A stretch of DNA of 43,404 nucleotides. It comes from Solirubrobacter deserti (lineage in GTDB: Bacteria; Actinomycetota; Thermoleophilia; Solirubrobacterales; Solirubrobacteraceae). The notes under the pieces were generated by a model. That model saw nothing but the letters and a program-made list of their open reading frames with translations. It was not told where the DNA came from and did no database searches. The position numbers and the translations under genes are program-made. Shown piece after piece: positions 1 to 8,979 of this stretch; position 1 is the stretch's first letter; every line of letters begins with the position of its first letter. The stretch is taken from assembly GCF_027587175.1 (NCBI RefSeq), contig NZ_JAPCID010000061.1:1-43404 (forward strand), written 5' to 3'.

Positions 1-3000
1 CGGAGACCGGGCGCCGGTGCGGCGGTGCCCCGGGGCGCGGCCGCGCTACCGGCCGTGCCAGGCGCCGCGGGCCCCGACGCGGCGGGGACGGCCGTGGCTC
101 CCGGTGGTGGTCCGGCCGGGCCTGGGCTCGAAGCGCCGGCCGGGGCGGCGGGCGTCGGCGACATCGCCGGGCTTGCGGCGTCGGCCGGTGGCGCGGCGGC
201 CGCGCCCCTCTCCGTGCTCGGCGCGCCCGGCGCGATCGCGGGCGCGATGGGTGGGGTGGCGGCGGCCGTCACGGGCGGGCTGAACGCGGCGGCCCCCGCC
301 GCACCGGCTGGGCCCGCGGCGGCGCCCGCCGGCGGCACGCCCGACGTCGGCGCCGAGGCCGCCGGAGGCGAAGGCGAAGGCGGAGCGGCGAAGGAAGGGC
401 CGTCCGAGGAGGAACTCGCCGAGATCGAGACGCAGCTGGCCGCCGGGCCGCAGCGCGAGGAGGAGCCCGAGCCGGCTCCCGCGCCCGCGTCCACGACGTT
501 CGAGCTGCCGGAGCCCGAGACGGCCGACACCGCGGAGCCGGCGGACCCGGAGGCGGCGGAGCCCGATCCGGGGCCCGAGCCGGCCGAGGACGCGGCGGTC
601 TCGCCCGCGATGGCTCCCGACGCGCCGATGGACGAGGCGGCCCCCGCGGCGGTCGCTGCGCCGGAGGTCGAGGCCGGTCCGGCGCCCGCGGAAGCACTGG
701 CGCCGACGCCGGAGCCCACCACGGAGCCCGAGGACGCCGGCGGCGGCGAGACGTTCATCGCCCGCGCGCCCGCGACGGAGCTCCTCGCGCCGCCCACGGA
801 GGATCTGACCGCCGAGCCCGAAGAGGAGCCCGCGCAGGACCCGTCCGCGATCTCGGCCGACGCGCAGGGCGAGCTCGAGGCGCTCGGCGCGAGCGGCGGC
901 GGCGAGTACGCCGGCGGTGGCGGCGGTGGGGGAGGCGGCGGCGCCGTCGAGGCCGAACCCGAGGCGCCCGCGCCCGACGTGAGCAACGCGGACCCGGCCG
1001 CGGCGGTCTCCACGGCGGCGTCGCTCAAGCCCGCGCAGATGCTCGAGACGCTGGGCGGCGCCGAGAAGGCCGCCGCCAACCACGTCACCAAGGAGCAGGA
1101 GAAGCTCGCGGCGCAGCCGCCCGAGATCGAGGCCGGCGGCGGCGCGGACGGCCCGGCCGCCGACGAGAAGCACGCCAGCACGCCGCCCAGCCGCCCGACC
1201 ACCACCAAAGCGGCCGCGAAGAGCGGTGGCGAGCCCGAGAAGCCGGCGCCGACGCCCGCGCCGCCACCAAAGGCCCCGCTGCCGCCCGGCCCGGCGCTCA
1301 CCCCCGATCCCAAGGGCAACGTCTCCGAGGGCGACGGGGCCAAGATCAAGGCCGCGATCGACGCGTTGCCCACGTCCGACGGCGCCGTCGCGGTCCCGGC
1401 GATCTCTACGCCCAAGCTCCAGCTCACGGGCGCCGCCGACCCCGCGCAGATGGGCGAGCAGAAGGCGCACCTGGACGAGACGGTCGCCAAGACCAGCGCG
1501 CAGGGCGTCAAGGAGGCCGCCGAGCCCGCCGGCGAGAACGATCTCGCGCCCACGACCAAGCCCGAGAAGATCAAGGCCGAGATCCCCGCGGGCGGCGCAC
1601 AGGCCGCGCCCGGCGCCGCCGGCCCCGGCGCAGACGACGAGACCGCGAGCATCGTCGCCGACCAGGAATCCGGCCCGCAGCTCAAGGCCGCCGCGTCCCA
1701 GGCCGCCGCACAGATCGGCGCCGAGAAACAACAGCACGCGCAGAAGGCCGCCCAGACCAAGGCCGCGGCCGTCGAAGAGGCGCAGGCCGAGGAGGCCAAG
1801 GGCAAGGCCGACCAGATCGCCGAGCACGCCGCGGCCAAGGCCGGCGTCTCACAGGCCCGCAGCGACTGGACCGGCGAGCAGAAGCAGCTCGCCGACGCGG
1901 CCCGCACCGAGGCCACCGGGGCGGTCGGCGAGGCCCAGACCGCCATCCAGACCGAGAAGGGCAAAGCCGAGCAAGAAGCGGTCAAGCACGTCGAGGCCGG
2001 CCGCAAGGAAGCCGAGGACGCCAAGCGCAAGGGCGACGAGGAAGCCAAGCGCGAGAAGGACAAGGCCAAGGAGGAATCCGGCGGCGGCGGGTTCTTCGGC
2101 TGGGTGGCGTCCAAGGCCAAGGCGCTCTACGACAAGGTCAAGGACGGCATCACCGCGGTCTTCAACAAGGTCCGCAGCGCGATCACCACGGCCATCAACA
2201 AGGCCAAGGAGCTCGCGCACAGCGTCATCGACCGCGCCGTCAAGTTCGTCGCCGACAAGGTGAAGGCCGTCGCCGGCAAGCTGCTCGCGATCGGCGACAA
2301 GCTGATCCCGGGCTTCGCCGCGGCGCGCCAGAAGTTCGGCAAGTGGATCAAGGACCGCGTCAAGCAGGCCGTTCAGGCGCTCAACCGCATCGTGACCGCC
2401 GTCAAGGACGGCATCCGCAAGGTCATGACCGCGGTCGGCAACGCGCTCAAGCAGGGCCTGGACCTGCTCAAGAAGGGCATCAGCGCCGCGATCGACGCGG
2501 TCAAGAACGTCGTCAAGGCCGCGATCGAGAAGGCCAAGGCCGCGATCGCCGCGCTCGGCCAGTTCGCGGCGATCATCAAGGACATCGCGTCCAACCCCGG
2601 CCAGTGGCTGAGCAACCTTGGCGCGGCCGTGATGGACGGCATCAAGAACCACCTGTGGAAGGCGCTCAAGACCGCCATCCAGAGCTGGTTCAACGAGAAG
2701 CTGGAATCGCTGCTCGGCCTCGGCAAGAGCGTCATGGGCCTGCTCACCAAGGGCGGGATCACCATGGCCCAGGTCGGCAAGATGGCGTTCGAGGCGCTGA
2801 AGGCCGCGATCCCGCCGGCGCTGATCATGATCCTCGTCGAGCGCCTCGTCTCGATGATCGTCCCCGCCGCCGGCGCCGTGATGGCCGTCGTCCAGGGTCT
2901 GATGGCGGCCTGGGGCGCGATCCAGAAGATCCTCGCCGCGATCGACCGCTTCATCGCCTTCCTGAAGGCCGTCAAGTCCGGCAACGCCGGCCCGGCGTTC

Positions 3001-4314
3001 GCCAACGCGCTCGCGGCCGCCGCCGTCGCGGTGATCGAGTTCGTCTCCCAGTTCCTGCTGCGCAAGATCGCCGGCGCCGCGAGCAAGGTCGCGGGCAAGA
3101 TCAAGGCCATCGCCCAGAAGATCGGCAAGAAGCTGATGGCGGCGATGAAGAAGGTCGGCAAGAAGATCAAGCGCGGCGCCACCCGGCTCAAGGACAAGGT
3201 CTTCGGCAAGCGCAACAAGAAGACGAAGACCGACAAGGACGGCAAGAAGAATCAAGAGACCAAGGAGGACAAGCAGAAGAAGCTCGACGACGCCGTGGCC
3301 AAGATCCGGCCCAAGATCATGGCCCTCGTCGCCAAGAAGGCCTCCAGCCTGCGGATGAAGGCGCAGCTGCTCTACTGGCGCGTCGCGAACAAGCTCTCGC
3401 GCCTGTGGGTCGAGCAGAAGGGCGAGTACATCGGCGTCAAGGCGCAGGTGAACCCGGTCAAGGACGTGGTGGAGAAGATCTTCGCCGACCCGGCCGACCT
3501 GCACGCGATGCTCCTGCGCATCGGCGAGAAGCTCAAGAACAATCCACAGGTCACCGCCGAGATCAGGAAGATCAAGGCCGCTCGCGCCCGCCGCAGGAAC
3601 AACCCCGACATGAAGCCGCGGGACGCCCAGTCTCCCGCGGCCGAAGCCGCGGCGATCAGCGGGAAGGCCCAACGCGAACCCAAGACGGGCGAGCACGTGA
3701 TGATGGGCGACCAGGACGTCAACGAAGGCCAGAGCTACACGTCCATGCCCGGCCACATCAAGACCTACGGGCTGGGCAAGGGGCACTACAACCCCGCGAT
3801 CACCGGCATCCTGGCCGACATGGAGGAGTCCGGGCTCTCACCCGAGGTGATCCGCAGGGGCATCCACAACGTCCTGCAGAACAAGCCCATCGGCCCCGGG
3901 TTCGCCGACCATCCGAAGGCTGCCAGCCAGGCCGCCGCGATCGCCCGGCTCATGTTCGTCGTCGAGCCCGGGCGCAACTCGGCCGCGTTCGCGACGAGTT
4001 ACATGGCGTGGGAGTCGGCCGGGGAGGGCGGCGCGCCGCTCAAGGACGTCGTCACCAAGCTCAACCCGATGGCGCCCAAGGGGTCGGTGGCGGACGCACG
4101 CAACTCCCTGGTGCCGCCGGAGCAGCTCAGCGACCTCGAGCAGGACAACGTCGAAGCGCTGTATCGCAGGGAGATGCTGACGGTCGTCACCTACCTCGAG
4201 AGCCTGATGCGCGCGGAGAAGCCGATGTTCACGACCGACGCCGAGTGCAAGGTGTTCGTCGAGAAGAAGCTCGAGAAGCACCTGCTGTCAAAGTTGAAGG
4301 CGTTGCTGCTCTAA
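1..4314 (+). CDS. Giant Ala/Pro/Lys-rich helical protein, 5' partial; injection-system cargo or polymorphic-toxin-like
   Basis: The frame is open from base 1, so the gene probably begins upstream; the first in-window start is GTG at 25 (1429 residues, numbering below from there). Residues 1-520 are low-complexity Ala/Pro/Glu with a glycine run near 290-307. About 530-690 is an Ala/Lys/Glu coiled coil. After a Gly-Gly-Phe-Phe hinge near 685 come some 350 residues of repeated amphipathic Lys/Ala helices, with a hydrophobic segment near 927-970 rich in Ile/Val/Met that could enter a membrane. A very basic linker (about 1060-1087) leads to a more ordinary C-terminal region (about 1170-1429) that I do not recognise. 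From memory, the Pro-Pro-Ala hydrophobic block and following helices resemble large proteins of contractile-injection (eCIS) and polymorphic toxin loci. Function as cargo or toxin is inference; no structural injection gene is visible. The gene ends 18 bases before the HEAT-repeat gene. Confidence 0.7.
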   Translation, partial: RRPGAGAAVPRGAAALPAVPGAAGPDAAGTAVAPGGGPAGPGLEAPAGAAGVGDIAGLAASAGGAAAAPLSVLGAPGAIAGAMGGVAAAVTGGLNAAAPAAPAGPAAAPAGGTPDVGAEAAGGEGEGGAAKEGPSEEELAEIETQLAAGPQREEEPEPAPAPASTTFELPEPETADTAEPADPEAAEPDPGPEPAEDAAVSPAMAPDAPMDEAAPAAVAAPEVEAGPAPAEALAPTPEPTTEPEDAGGGETFIARAPATELLAPPTEDLTAEPEEEPAQDPSAISADAQGELEALGASGGGEYAGGGGGGGGGGAVEAEPEAPAPDVSNADPAAAVSTAASLKPAQMLETLGGAEKAAANHVTKEQEKLAAQPPEIEAGGGADGPAADEKHASTPPSRPTTTKAAAKSGGEPEKPAPTPAPPPKAPLPPGPALTPDPKGNVSEGDGAKIKAAIDALPTSDGAVAVPAISTPKLQLTGAADPAQMGEQKAHLDETVAKTSAQGVKEAAEPAGENDLAPTTKPEKIKAEIPAGGAQAAPGAAGPGADDETASIVADQESGPQLKAAASQAAAQIGAEKQQHAQKAAQTKAAAVEEAQAEEAKGKADQIAEHAAAKAGVSQARSDWTGEQKQLADAARTEATGAVGEAQTAIQTEKGKAEQEAVKHVEAGRKEAEDAKRKGDEEAKREKDKAKEESGGGGFFGWVASKAKALYDKVKDGITAVFNKVRSAITTAINKAKELAHSVIDRAVKFVADKVKAVAGKLLAIGDKLIPGFAAARQKFGKWIKDRVKQAVQALNRIVTAVKDGIRKVMTAVGNALKQGLDLLKKGISAAIDAVKNVVKAAIEKAKAAIAALGQFAAIIKDIASNPGQWLSNLGAAVMDGIKNHLWKALKTAIQSWFNEKLESLLGLGKSVMGLLTKGGITMAQVGKMAFEALKAAIPPALIMILVERLVSMIVPAAGAVMAVVQGLMAAWGAIQKILAAIDRFIAFLKAVKSGNAGPAFANALAAAAVAVIEFVSQFLLRKIAGAASKVAGKIKAIAQKIGKKLMAAMKKVGKKIKRGATRLKDKVFGKRNKKTKTDKDGKKNQETKEDKQKKLDDAVAKIRPKIMALVAKKASSLRMKAQLLYWRVANKLSRLWVEQKGEYIGVKAQVNPVKDVVEKIFADPADLHAMLLRIGEKLKNNPQVTAEIRKIKAARARRRNNPDMKPRDAQSPAAEAAAISGKAQREPKTGEHVMMGDQDVNEGQSYTSMPGHIKTYGLGKGHYNPAITGILADMEESGLSPEVIRRGIHNVLQNKPIGPGFADHPKAASQAAAIARLMFVVEPGRNSAAFATSYMAWESAGEGGAPLKDVVTKLNPMAPKGSVADARNSLVPPEQLSDLEQDNVEALYRREMLTVVTYLESLMRAEKPMFTTDAECKVFVEKKLEKHLLSKLKALLL

Positions 4315-4332
4315 CGCGAGAGGGGACACGCG

Positions 4333-4890
4333 ATGCCGGAACACGGGGACACCATTCGCCTGGTCCCGAAGGACCAGGACTCCTACGACGAGACCATGGC
4401 CGTCGTCGAGGAGCACGGCTGGGAGGAGGCTTCCGCGGGCCAGGGGGCGACCGCCGCGTGGACCGTGCCCGACGAGGACGCGAAGGTGCGCTTCATCGAG
4501 GACGGAGGGACCGCGGTGGAGTACTTCGAGGTCGAGGGCCCCGGCCGAGCGGCCGCCGCCAAGCAGCTCCAAGCCAAGATCGAGATGCTCGAGCCGTCGG
4601 AGTTCCGGGCGCACCTGGATCAGTTCGACGACGACGTGGACGCCCAACGCCTGGCGCTGTTCACGGTCGCGACCGCAGCGCCGGAGAAGAGCGACGCCAA
4701 GGTCGTCAAGCTCCTCGTCGAGTACCTCTCGCACGAGGATTCGCTGATTCGCCGGACGGCGATGATCGCCATGGGCATCACGCGCTGGAAGGACTTCATC
4801 CCGCCGCTCGAGCAGGTCCGCGACGAGGACCCGGACGAGCAGATCCGCAAGCGCGCCGAGAACGCCATCGAAGCGCTGAGCAAGGCGTAA
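4333..4890 (+). CDS. HEAT-repeat protein, possible partner or immunity protein of the upstream giant protein
   Basis: 185 residues, acidic, no signal peptide or membrane segment. The purine-rich stretch GAGAGGGGA ends about 6 bases before the ATG, supporting this start. Residues 1-85 are a small alpha/beta region; residues 95-185 contain helix pairs of the HEAT/PBS-lyase type, including a clear repeat unit around the Leu-Ile-Arg-Arg-Thr-Ala sequence near 138. HEAT repeats are protein-binding scaffolds. The gene lies 18 bases after the giant helical protein and is surely cotranscribed with it. Position and repeat type are compatible with an immunity or chaperone role for that protein, but this is inference. 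It could equally be an unrelated scaffold. Confidence 0.75.
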   Translation: MPEHGDTIRLVPKDQDSYDETMAVVEEHGWEEASAGQGATAAWTVPDEDAKVRFIEDGGTAVEYFEVEGPGRAAAAKQLQAKIEMLEPSEFRAHLDQFDDDVDAQRLALFTVATAAPEKSDAKVVKLLVEYLSHEDSLIRRTAMIAMGITRWKDFIPPLEQVRDEDPDEQIRKRAENAIEALSKA

Positions 4891-4900
4891 CCTCGCGTCA

Positions 4901-4930
4901 ATGGGTGTCAACACCCATCGTCCCTAGAAT
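4901..4930 (+). promoter_or_regulatory. Promoter of the APC/TrkA operon with palindromic operator candidate
   Basis: An 8-base inverted repeat, ATGGGTGT (4901-4908) and ACACCCAT (4911-4918) with a 2-base spacer, is followed by TAGAAT at 4925-4930, a good -10 box 12 bases before the ATG at 4943. The palindrome sits where the -35 and upstream spacer should be, a typical repressor or activator position. It could also act as a short hairpin ending the HEAT gene transcript (stop at 4890), though no T-run follows. Confidence 0.45.
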
Positions 4931-4942
4931 CGCCCGCGCTCT

Positions 4943-6847
4943 ATGGCAAGACGCCGGCTGGAAGGACTGGAACGGGTCCTGGGGGTCAACGCCCTCTTCT
5001 CGACCGCTTACGGGAACGTCGGCTCCTCCATCTACTACGCGCTCGGCCTCGTGGCCGCGCTGGCGCTCGGCCTGACGCCGATCGTCTTCCTGATCACCGG
5101 CATCTTCTTCCTGTGCACGGCCGCCACCTACGCGGAGGCGACCGCGATGTACCCGGAGGCGGGCGGCTCCTCCAGCTTCGCCCGCCGCGCGTTCAACGAG
5201 TTCTGGTCGTTCTTCGCCGCCTGGGGCCAGATGCTCAACTACGTGGTGACGGTCGCGATCTCCGCGTTCTTCGTCCCGCACTACATCGGCAGCGCGTTCG
5301 GGTGGGAGGCGCTGCGGCACTCGCCGGGGGACATCATCGCGGGCGCGGTGATCATCGCGCTGCTGGCGGGGATCAACGTCGTCGGCGTCAAGGAGTCCGC
5401 GGGCCTGAACATCGCGCTCGCGGTCGTGGACTTCCTCACGCAGGTGCTGCTGGTGATCGTCGGCGCGGTGCTCGTGCTGGGCGCGGACCCGGGGCAGCTG
5501 GTCGACAATGTCGAGCTCGGCGTGGCGCCGACCTGGAAGGACTTCATCCTCGCGATCCCGATCGGGATGATCGCCTACACGGGCATCGAGACGATCTCGA
5601 ACATGGCCGAGGAGGCGCGCGACGAGGTCAGGACGATCCCGGCGGCGATCAAACGCGTCGCGATCGCCGTGTTCGCCATCTACTTCACGCTGCCCGCCGT
5701 GGCGCTCGTCGCGCTGCCGGTGCAGCGCGGGGAGGACGGCGAGTACTTCACGCTGCTCGGCCTCTCCGAGGAGGAGGGTGGCTACGCGGGAGACCCGATC
5801 GCGGGCGTGGTCGCGAACCTCAACCTGGGCGCGTTCCAGACGCCGGCGGAGATCTACGTCGGCGTGCTCGCCGCCACGATCCTGTTCCTGGCCACCAACG
5901 CGGGCCTGATCGGCGTGTCCCGGCTCGTGTACTCGATGGGCATCCACCGCCAGCTGCCGGATCGATTGCGCCAGCTGCACCCGAAGTACCGCACGCCGTG
6001 GATCGGGATCCTGCTCTTCGGCTTTCTCGCAATCCTGATCACGCTCCCGGGCCAGGCCGGCTTTCTGGGCAACCTGTACGCGTTCGGCGCGATGCTGTCG
6101 TTCACGATCGCGCACTCGGCGATCATCCGGCTGCGGGTTTCGCGCCCCGATCTGCCGCGCCCGTACCGCGCGCCCGGCAACTTCACGTTCCGCGGGCACG
6201 ACCTGCCGGTGTTCGCGTTCATCGGTGGGTTCGGGACCTTCGCGGCGCTGGTGGTCACGATCGCGCTGCACCCGGACGTGGCGATCACCGGCGTGGCCTG
6301 GCTCACGCTCGGCGTGCTCGTCTTCCTCTTCTACCGGCGCGCGCAGGGCCTGGACCTCACCTCCACGCACAAGGTCGCGATCCCGCAGCCCGTGGTGGAT
6401 CACGAGGCCGAGTACGACTCGGTGCTCGTGCCGCTGAGCGACGGCTACAACGAGACCGTGATCGCCACCGCGGCCAAGCTCGCCGCCCGCAAGCGGCGCG
6501 GGATCCACGTGCTCGCGCTGGTCACCGTCCCGAGCGCGCTGAAGATCGACGCGCCGATGCCCGAGGCGGTCGCGGCCGCCGAGTCGGTGATCGAGCAGGC
6601 CCGGCTGCAGGCGGGCGCGCGCGTGTCGGGCCACGTGGAGCGGGTGCGTTCGGGCCAGGCGGGCCGGCGCATCATCGAGGAGGCGACGGACATGCGCGCC
6701 GCCGCGATCGTGATGCCGCTGCCGCGGCGCATCAACGGCGCGTCGATCTTCGGCAAGACGCTGGAGACGGTGTTGGCGGAGCGGCCGTGCCGGGTGATCA
6801 TCGAGTCCGCGCCGGCGGATCACCGGCACCAGGAGATGATCCTGTGA
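4943..6847 (+). CDS. APC-superfamily permease with C-terminal universal stress domain (KimA-like layout)
   Basis: 634 residues. Residues about 15-450 hold roughly 12 hydrophobic segments of an amino acid/polyamine/cation permease; the conserved Gly/Ser-rich first helix (Ala-Tyr-Gly-Asn-Val-Gly-Ser-Ser) is near residue 23. Residues about 490-625 form a Usp-type alpha/beta nucleotide-binding domain. Permeases annotated as amino acid transporters with this tail include the Bacillus potassium importer KimA, and Mycobacterium tuberculosis Rv2690c lies beside the ceoB/ceoC TrkA genes, as here. Amino acid transport cannot be excluded. First gene of an operon; its TGA overlaps the next GTG (6844). 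A TAGAAT -10 box lies 12 bases upstream, so the leader is very short. Confidence 0.85.
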   Translation: MARRRLEGLERVLGVNALFSTAYGNVGSSIYYALGLVAALALGLTPIVFLITGIFFLCTAATYAEATAMYPEAGGSSSFARRAFNEFWSFFAAWGQMLNYVVTVAISAFFVPHYIGSAFGWEALRHSPGDIIAGAVIIALLAGINVVGVKESAGLNIALAVVDFLTQVLLVIVGAVLVLGADPGQLVDNVELGVAPTWKDFILAIPIGMIAYTGIETISNMAEEARDEVRTIPAAIKRVAIAVFAIYFTLPAVALVALPVQRGEDGEYFTLLGLSEEEGGYAGDPIAGVVANLNLGAFQTPAEIYVGVLAATILFLATNAGLIGVSRLVYSMGIHRQLPDRLRQLHPKYRTPWIGILLFGFLAILITLPGQAGFLGNLYAFGAMLSFTIAHSAIIRLRVSRPDLPRPYRAPGNFTFRGHDLPVFAFIGGFGTFAALVVTIALHPDVAITGVAWLTLGVLVFLFYRRAQGLDLTSTHKVAIPQPVVDHEAEYDSVLVPLSDGYNETVIATAAKLAARKRRGIHVLALVTVPSALKIDAPMPEAVAAAESVIEQARLQAGARVSGHVERVRSGQAGRRIIEEATDMRAAAIVMPLPRRINGASIFGKTLETVLAERPCRVIIESAPADHRHQEMIL

Positions 6848-7017
6848 AGCTGCTGCGTGGGTACATCCTTCCGGCACTGATGATCTTGATCGGCGTGGGG
6901 CTTATCGTACGGACGTTTTTGAGTGATGGTGGGCCGATCGCGATCGGCGTGATCCTCGGCGTGCTGTTCATCGCCGCCGGCGCGGGGCGGATCTACGTGG
7001 AGCGTTCGCTGCGGTGA
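6844..7017 (+). CDS. 57-residue membrane protein between two permeases
   Basis: GTG start overlaps the TGA of the preceding permease by 4 bases (GTGA), and its own TGA overlaps the GTG of the next permease in the same way. The product has two hydrophobic helices (about residues 7-23 and 31-46) separated by a short Ser-Asp-Gly-Gly turn, and a basic tail ending Arg-Ser-Leu-Arg. Its placement inside a double overlap makes translation very likely. A role as a small subunit or regulator of the flanking permeases is inference; I recognise no named family. Confidence 0.75.
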   Translation: MKLLRGYILPALMILIGVGLIVRTFLSDGGPIAIGVILGVLFIAAGAGRIYVERSLR

Positions 7018-8969
7018 AGCCGCTCAAGAAGCAACTCGGCTCCCCGGCGCTGTTCGGGATCGTCCAGGGCTTCATCGCCGCTTCGATCTACTTCTCCACC
7101 GGGCTGGTGGCGGAGCGAGCGCTCGGGCTCACGTGGGCGGTGTTCCTGGCCGGCGGCCTGCTGTTCGCGGTGATCGTGCCGGTGTACGTCGAGGGCGCCT
7201 CGCTGCACCAGGAGCGCGGCGGCGCGACCGTCATCGCCCGCTACGGGTTCAACGAGCTCGTGTCGTTCGTCGCGGGCTGGGCGATCTGCCTGGACTACCT
7301 GATCCTGGTGGCGCTGTGCGCGTTCGCGTCGACGGACTACCTCGGCCTGTTCTGGGGCGAGTTCAACTCCGGCCTGACCGAGTTTCTGATCGGCACGGCG
7401 ATCGTGCTGTTCGTGGCCTTCCTGGCCATCCGGGGCGGCGGGCCGCGGCGTTTCGAGCGCGTGGCGGTGCTCGTGCTCGGCGATCTGCTGCTGCAGGTGC
7501 TGGTCGTCGTGCTCGGGCTGGCGCTGCTGTTCGAGCCCGACGTGCTGCTGAATCCCGCCTCGGTCGCGGGTACGCCGTCGCTGGAGAACCTGGTGTTCGC
7601 GTTCCCGCTCGTGCTGGTGGCCTTCAGCGGCATCGACGCCTCCTCCGGGCTGTCCGGGCAGGTGAGAATCGGCCGGGCCGGGCTGCGGCGGCTGATCGGC
7701 GTGCGGCTGCTGGCCGCGCTGGTCCCGTACCTCGGGATCGCGCTGATCGCCTCGTCCGTGTTGCCGCCGACCGGCTCGCGCTGGATCGAGGCGCCGCTGC
7801 TCGGGGTGGCGGACGGGTTCTCGCAGGCGTGGATCCGGGAGCCGTTGCAGGTGCTGATCGCGGTCTCGGCGGTCGTCATCTTCGTCAGCGCCGCCCAGGC
7901 CGCGATGCTCGGGCTGTCGCGGCTGGGGTACGCGCTGTCGGTCAACCGGCAGATCCCGTCCGCGTTCGGCTCGCTGCACCCGACGCGCGCGACGCCCGTC
8001 GGGATCATCGGCTTCGGCGCCGTGGCCGCGATCGTGCTGCTGGTCCCGGCCGACATGGAGTTCCTGGCCGCGATCTGCGCGTTCGGGGCGACGATCGCCT
8101 TCGCCATCGTGGGCGCGTCCGTGATCCGGCTGCGCTGGCGCGAGCCGGCGCGCGACCGCCCGTACAAGATGCCGTTGAACGTACGGATGCGCGGCGCAGA
8201 GCTGCCGGTCCCGGCTGTCCTGTGCGTGGCGATGTCTCTCGTGGCGTTTCTGGCGCTGCTCGTCGAGCACGGCGCGGCGCGCTGGGTCGGGGTGGTGTGG
8301 ATGGTCGCCGGCGTGTCGCTGTACCTCGGTTACCGGCTTTCGCAGGGCAAGGACGTCTTCAAGCGCGTGACGGTGCCCGAGGCGGCGCTGACCCGGCGCG
8401 CCGCGGAGGTGGAGTTCGGCTCGATCCTCGTGCCGGTCCTCGGCACGCCGCTGGACGACGACATCATGCAGACGGCGGGCCGGCTCGCGGCCGAGGAGCG
8501 CGACGAGGACGACGAGGGCGCCGTGATCGAGGCGATCTGGGTGTTCGAGGTGCCGCTGACGCTGCCGCTCGACGCGCGGGTGCCGGACGAGGAGCTCAAG
8601 CGCGCCCGCGCGGCCCTCGCGCGGGCGAAGGCCGTGGGTGAAGAGTACGAGGGCGTCGAGGTGCAGACGGCGGTCGTGCGCTCGCGCAAGGCGGGGCAGG
8701 CGATCGTGCGTGAGGCCAAGCGCCGCGGCGTGGAAGCGGTCGTGCTCGCCGCGGAGGAGCCGACCCGCGTCGGCGGCGGGCTGCGCCTGGGCGGCAAGCC
8801 GGGGCTGCACGACACGAGCGTGGGGGAGACGACCCGCTACGTGATCAACAAGGCGACCTGCCGCGTCATCCTCACGGCGCCGCCCGCGGGCAGGACGCTC
8901 GACCCGATGGATCCGCTTCCAGCGGACGCTCCGGTTCCGCTCGGGCACGCCGACCCGGCCGGACGCTAG
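7014..8969 (+). CDS. Second APC-superfamily permease with C-terminal universal stress domain
   Basis: 651 residues, paralogue of the gene at 4943-6847 but clearly diverged. About 12 hydrophobic segments lie in residues 15-440, and a Usp-type domain from about 467 to 625. The Usp domain carries an acidic insertion (Glu/Asp-rich, near 485-500) absent from the first paralogue. The final 25 residues are Pro-rich. The GTG start overlaps the stop of the 57-residue membrane protein. Two such permeases in one operon suggest a heteromeric or dual-affinity transporter; the substrate (potassium or amino acid) is not shown by sequence alone. Its TAG stop (8967-8969) is part of a TAGGGT box that may be the -10 of the next gene. 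Confidence 0.85.
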   Translation: MKPLKKQLGSPALFGIVQGFIAASIYFSTGLVAERALGLTWAVFLAGGLLFAVIVPVYVEGASLHQERGGATVIARYGFNELVSFVAGWAICLDYLILVALCAFASTDYLGLFWGEFNSGLTEFLIGTAIVLFVAFLAIRGGGPRRFERVAVLVLGDLLLQVLVVVLGLALLFEPDVLLNPASVAGTPSLENLVFAFPLVLVAFSGIDASSGLSGQVRIGRAGLRRLIGVRLLAALVPYLGIALIASSVLPPTGSRWIEAPLLGVADGFSQAWIREPLQVLIAVSAVVIFVSAAQAAMLGLSRLGYALSVNRQIPSAFGSLHPTRATPVGIIGFGAVAAIVLLVPADMEFLAAICAFGATIAFAIVGASVIRLRWREPARDRPYKMPLNVRMRGAELPVPAVLCVAMSLVAFLALLVEHGAARWVGVVWMVAGVSLYLGYRLSQGKDVFKRVTVPEAALTRRAAEVEFGSILVPVLGTPLDDDIMQTAGRLAAEERDEDDEGAVIEAIWVFEVPLTLPLDARVPDEELKRARAALARAKAVGEEYEGVEVQTAVVRSRKAGQAIVREAKRRGVEAVVLAAEEPTRVGGGLRLGGKPGLHDTSVGETTRYVINKATCRVILTAPPAGRTLDPMDPLPADAPVPLGHADPAGR

Positions 8970-8979
8970 GGTTCCAGCT

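Noticed and set aside
46-3786. Long minus-strand open frames (46-1827 and 1849-3786) opposite the giant gene
   Set aside because: Their products are Arg/Gly/Leu/Asp-rich with no motifs and mirror the codon bias of the plus-strand gene; typical shadows in GC-rich DNA.
2343-5075. Plus-strand open frame of 910 codons across the giant and HEAT genes
   Set aside because: Arg/Gly/Gln/Pro-rich composition, out of frame with two supported genes.
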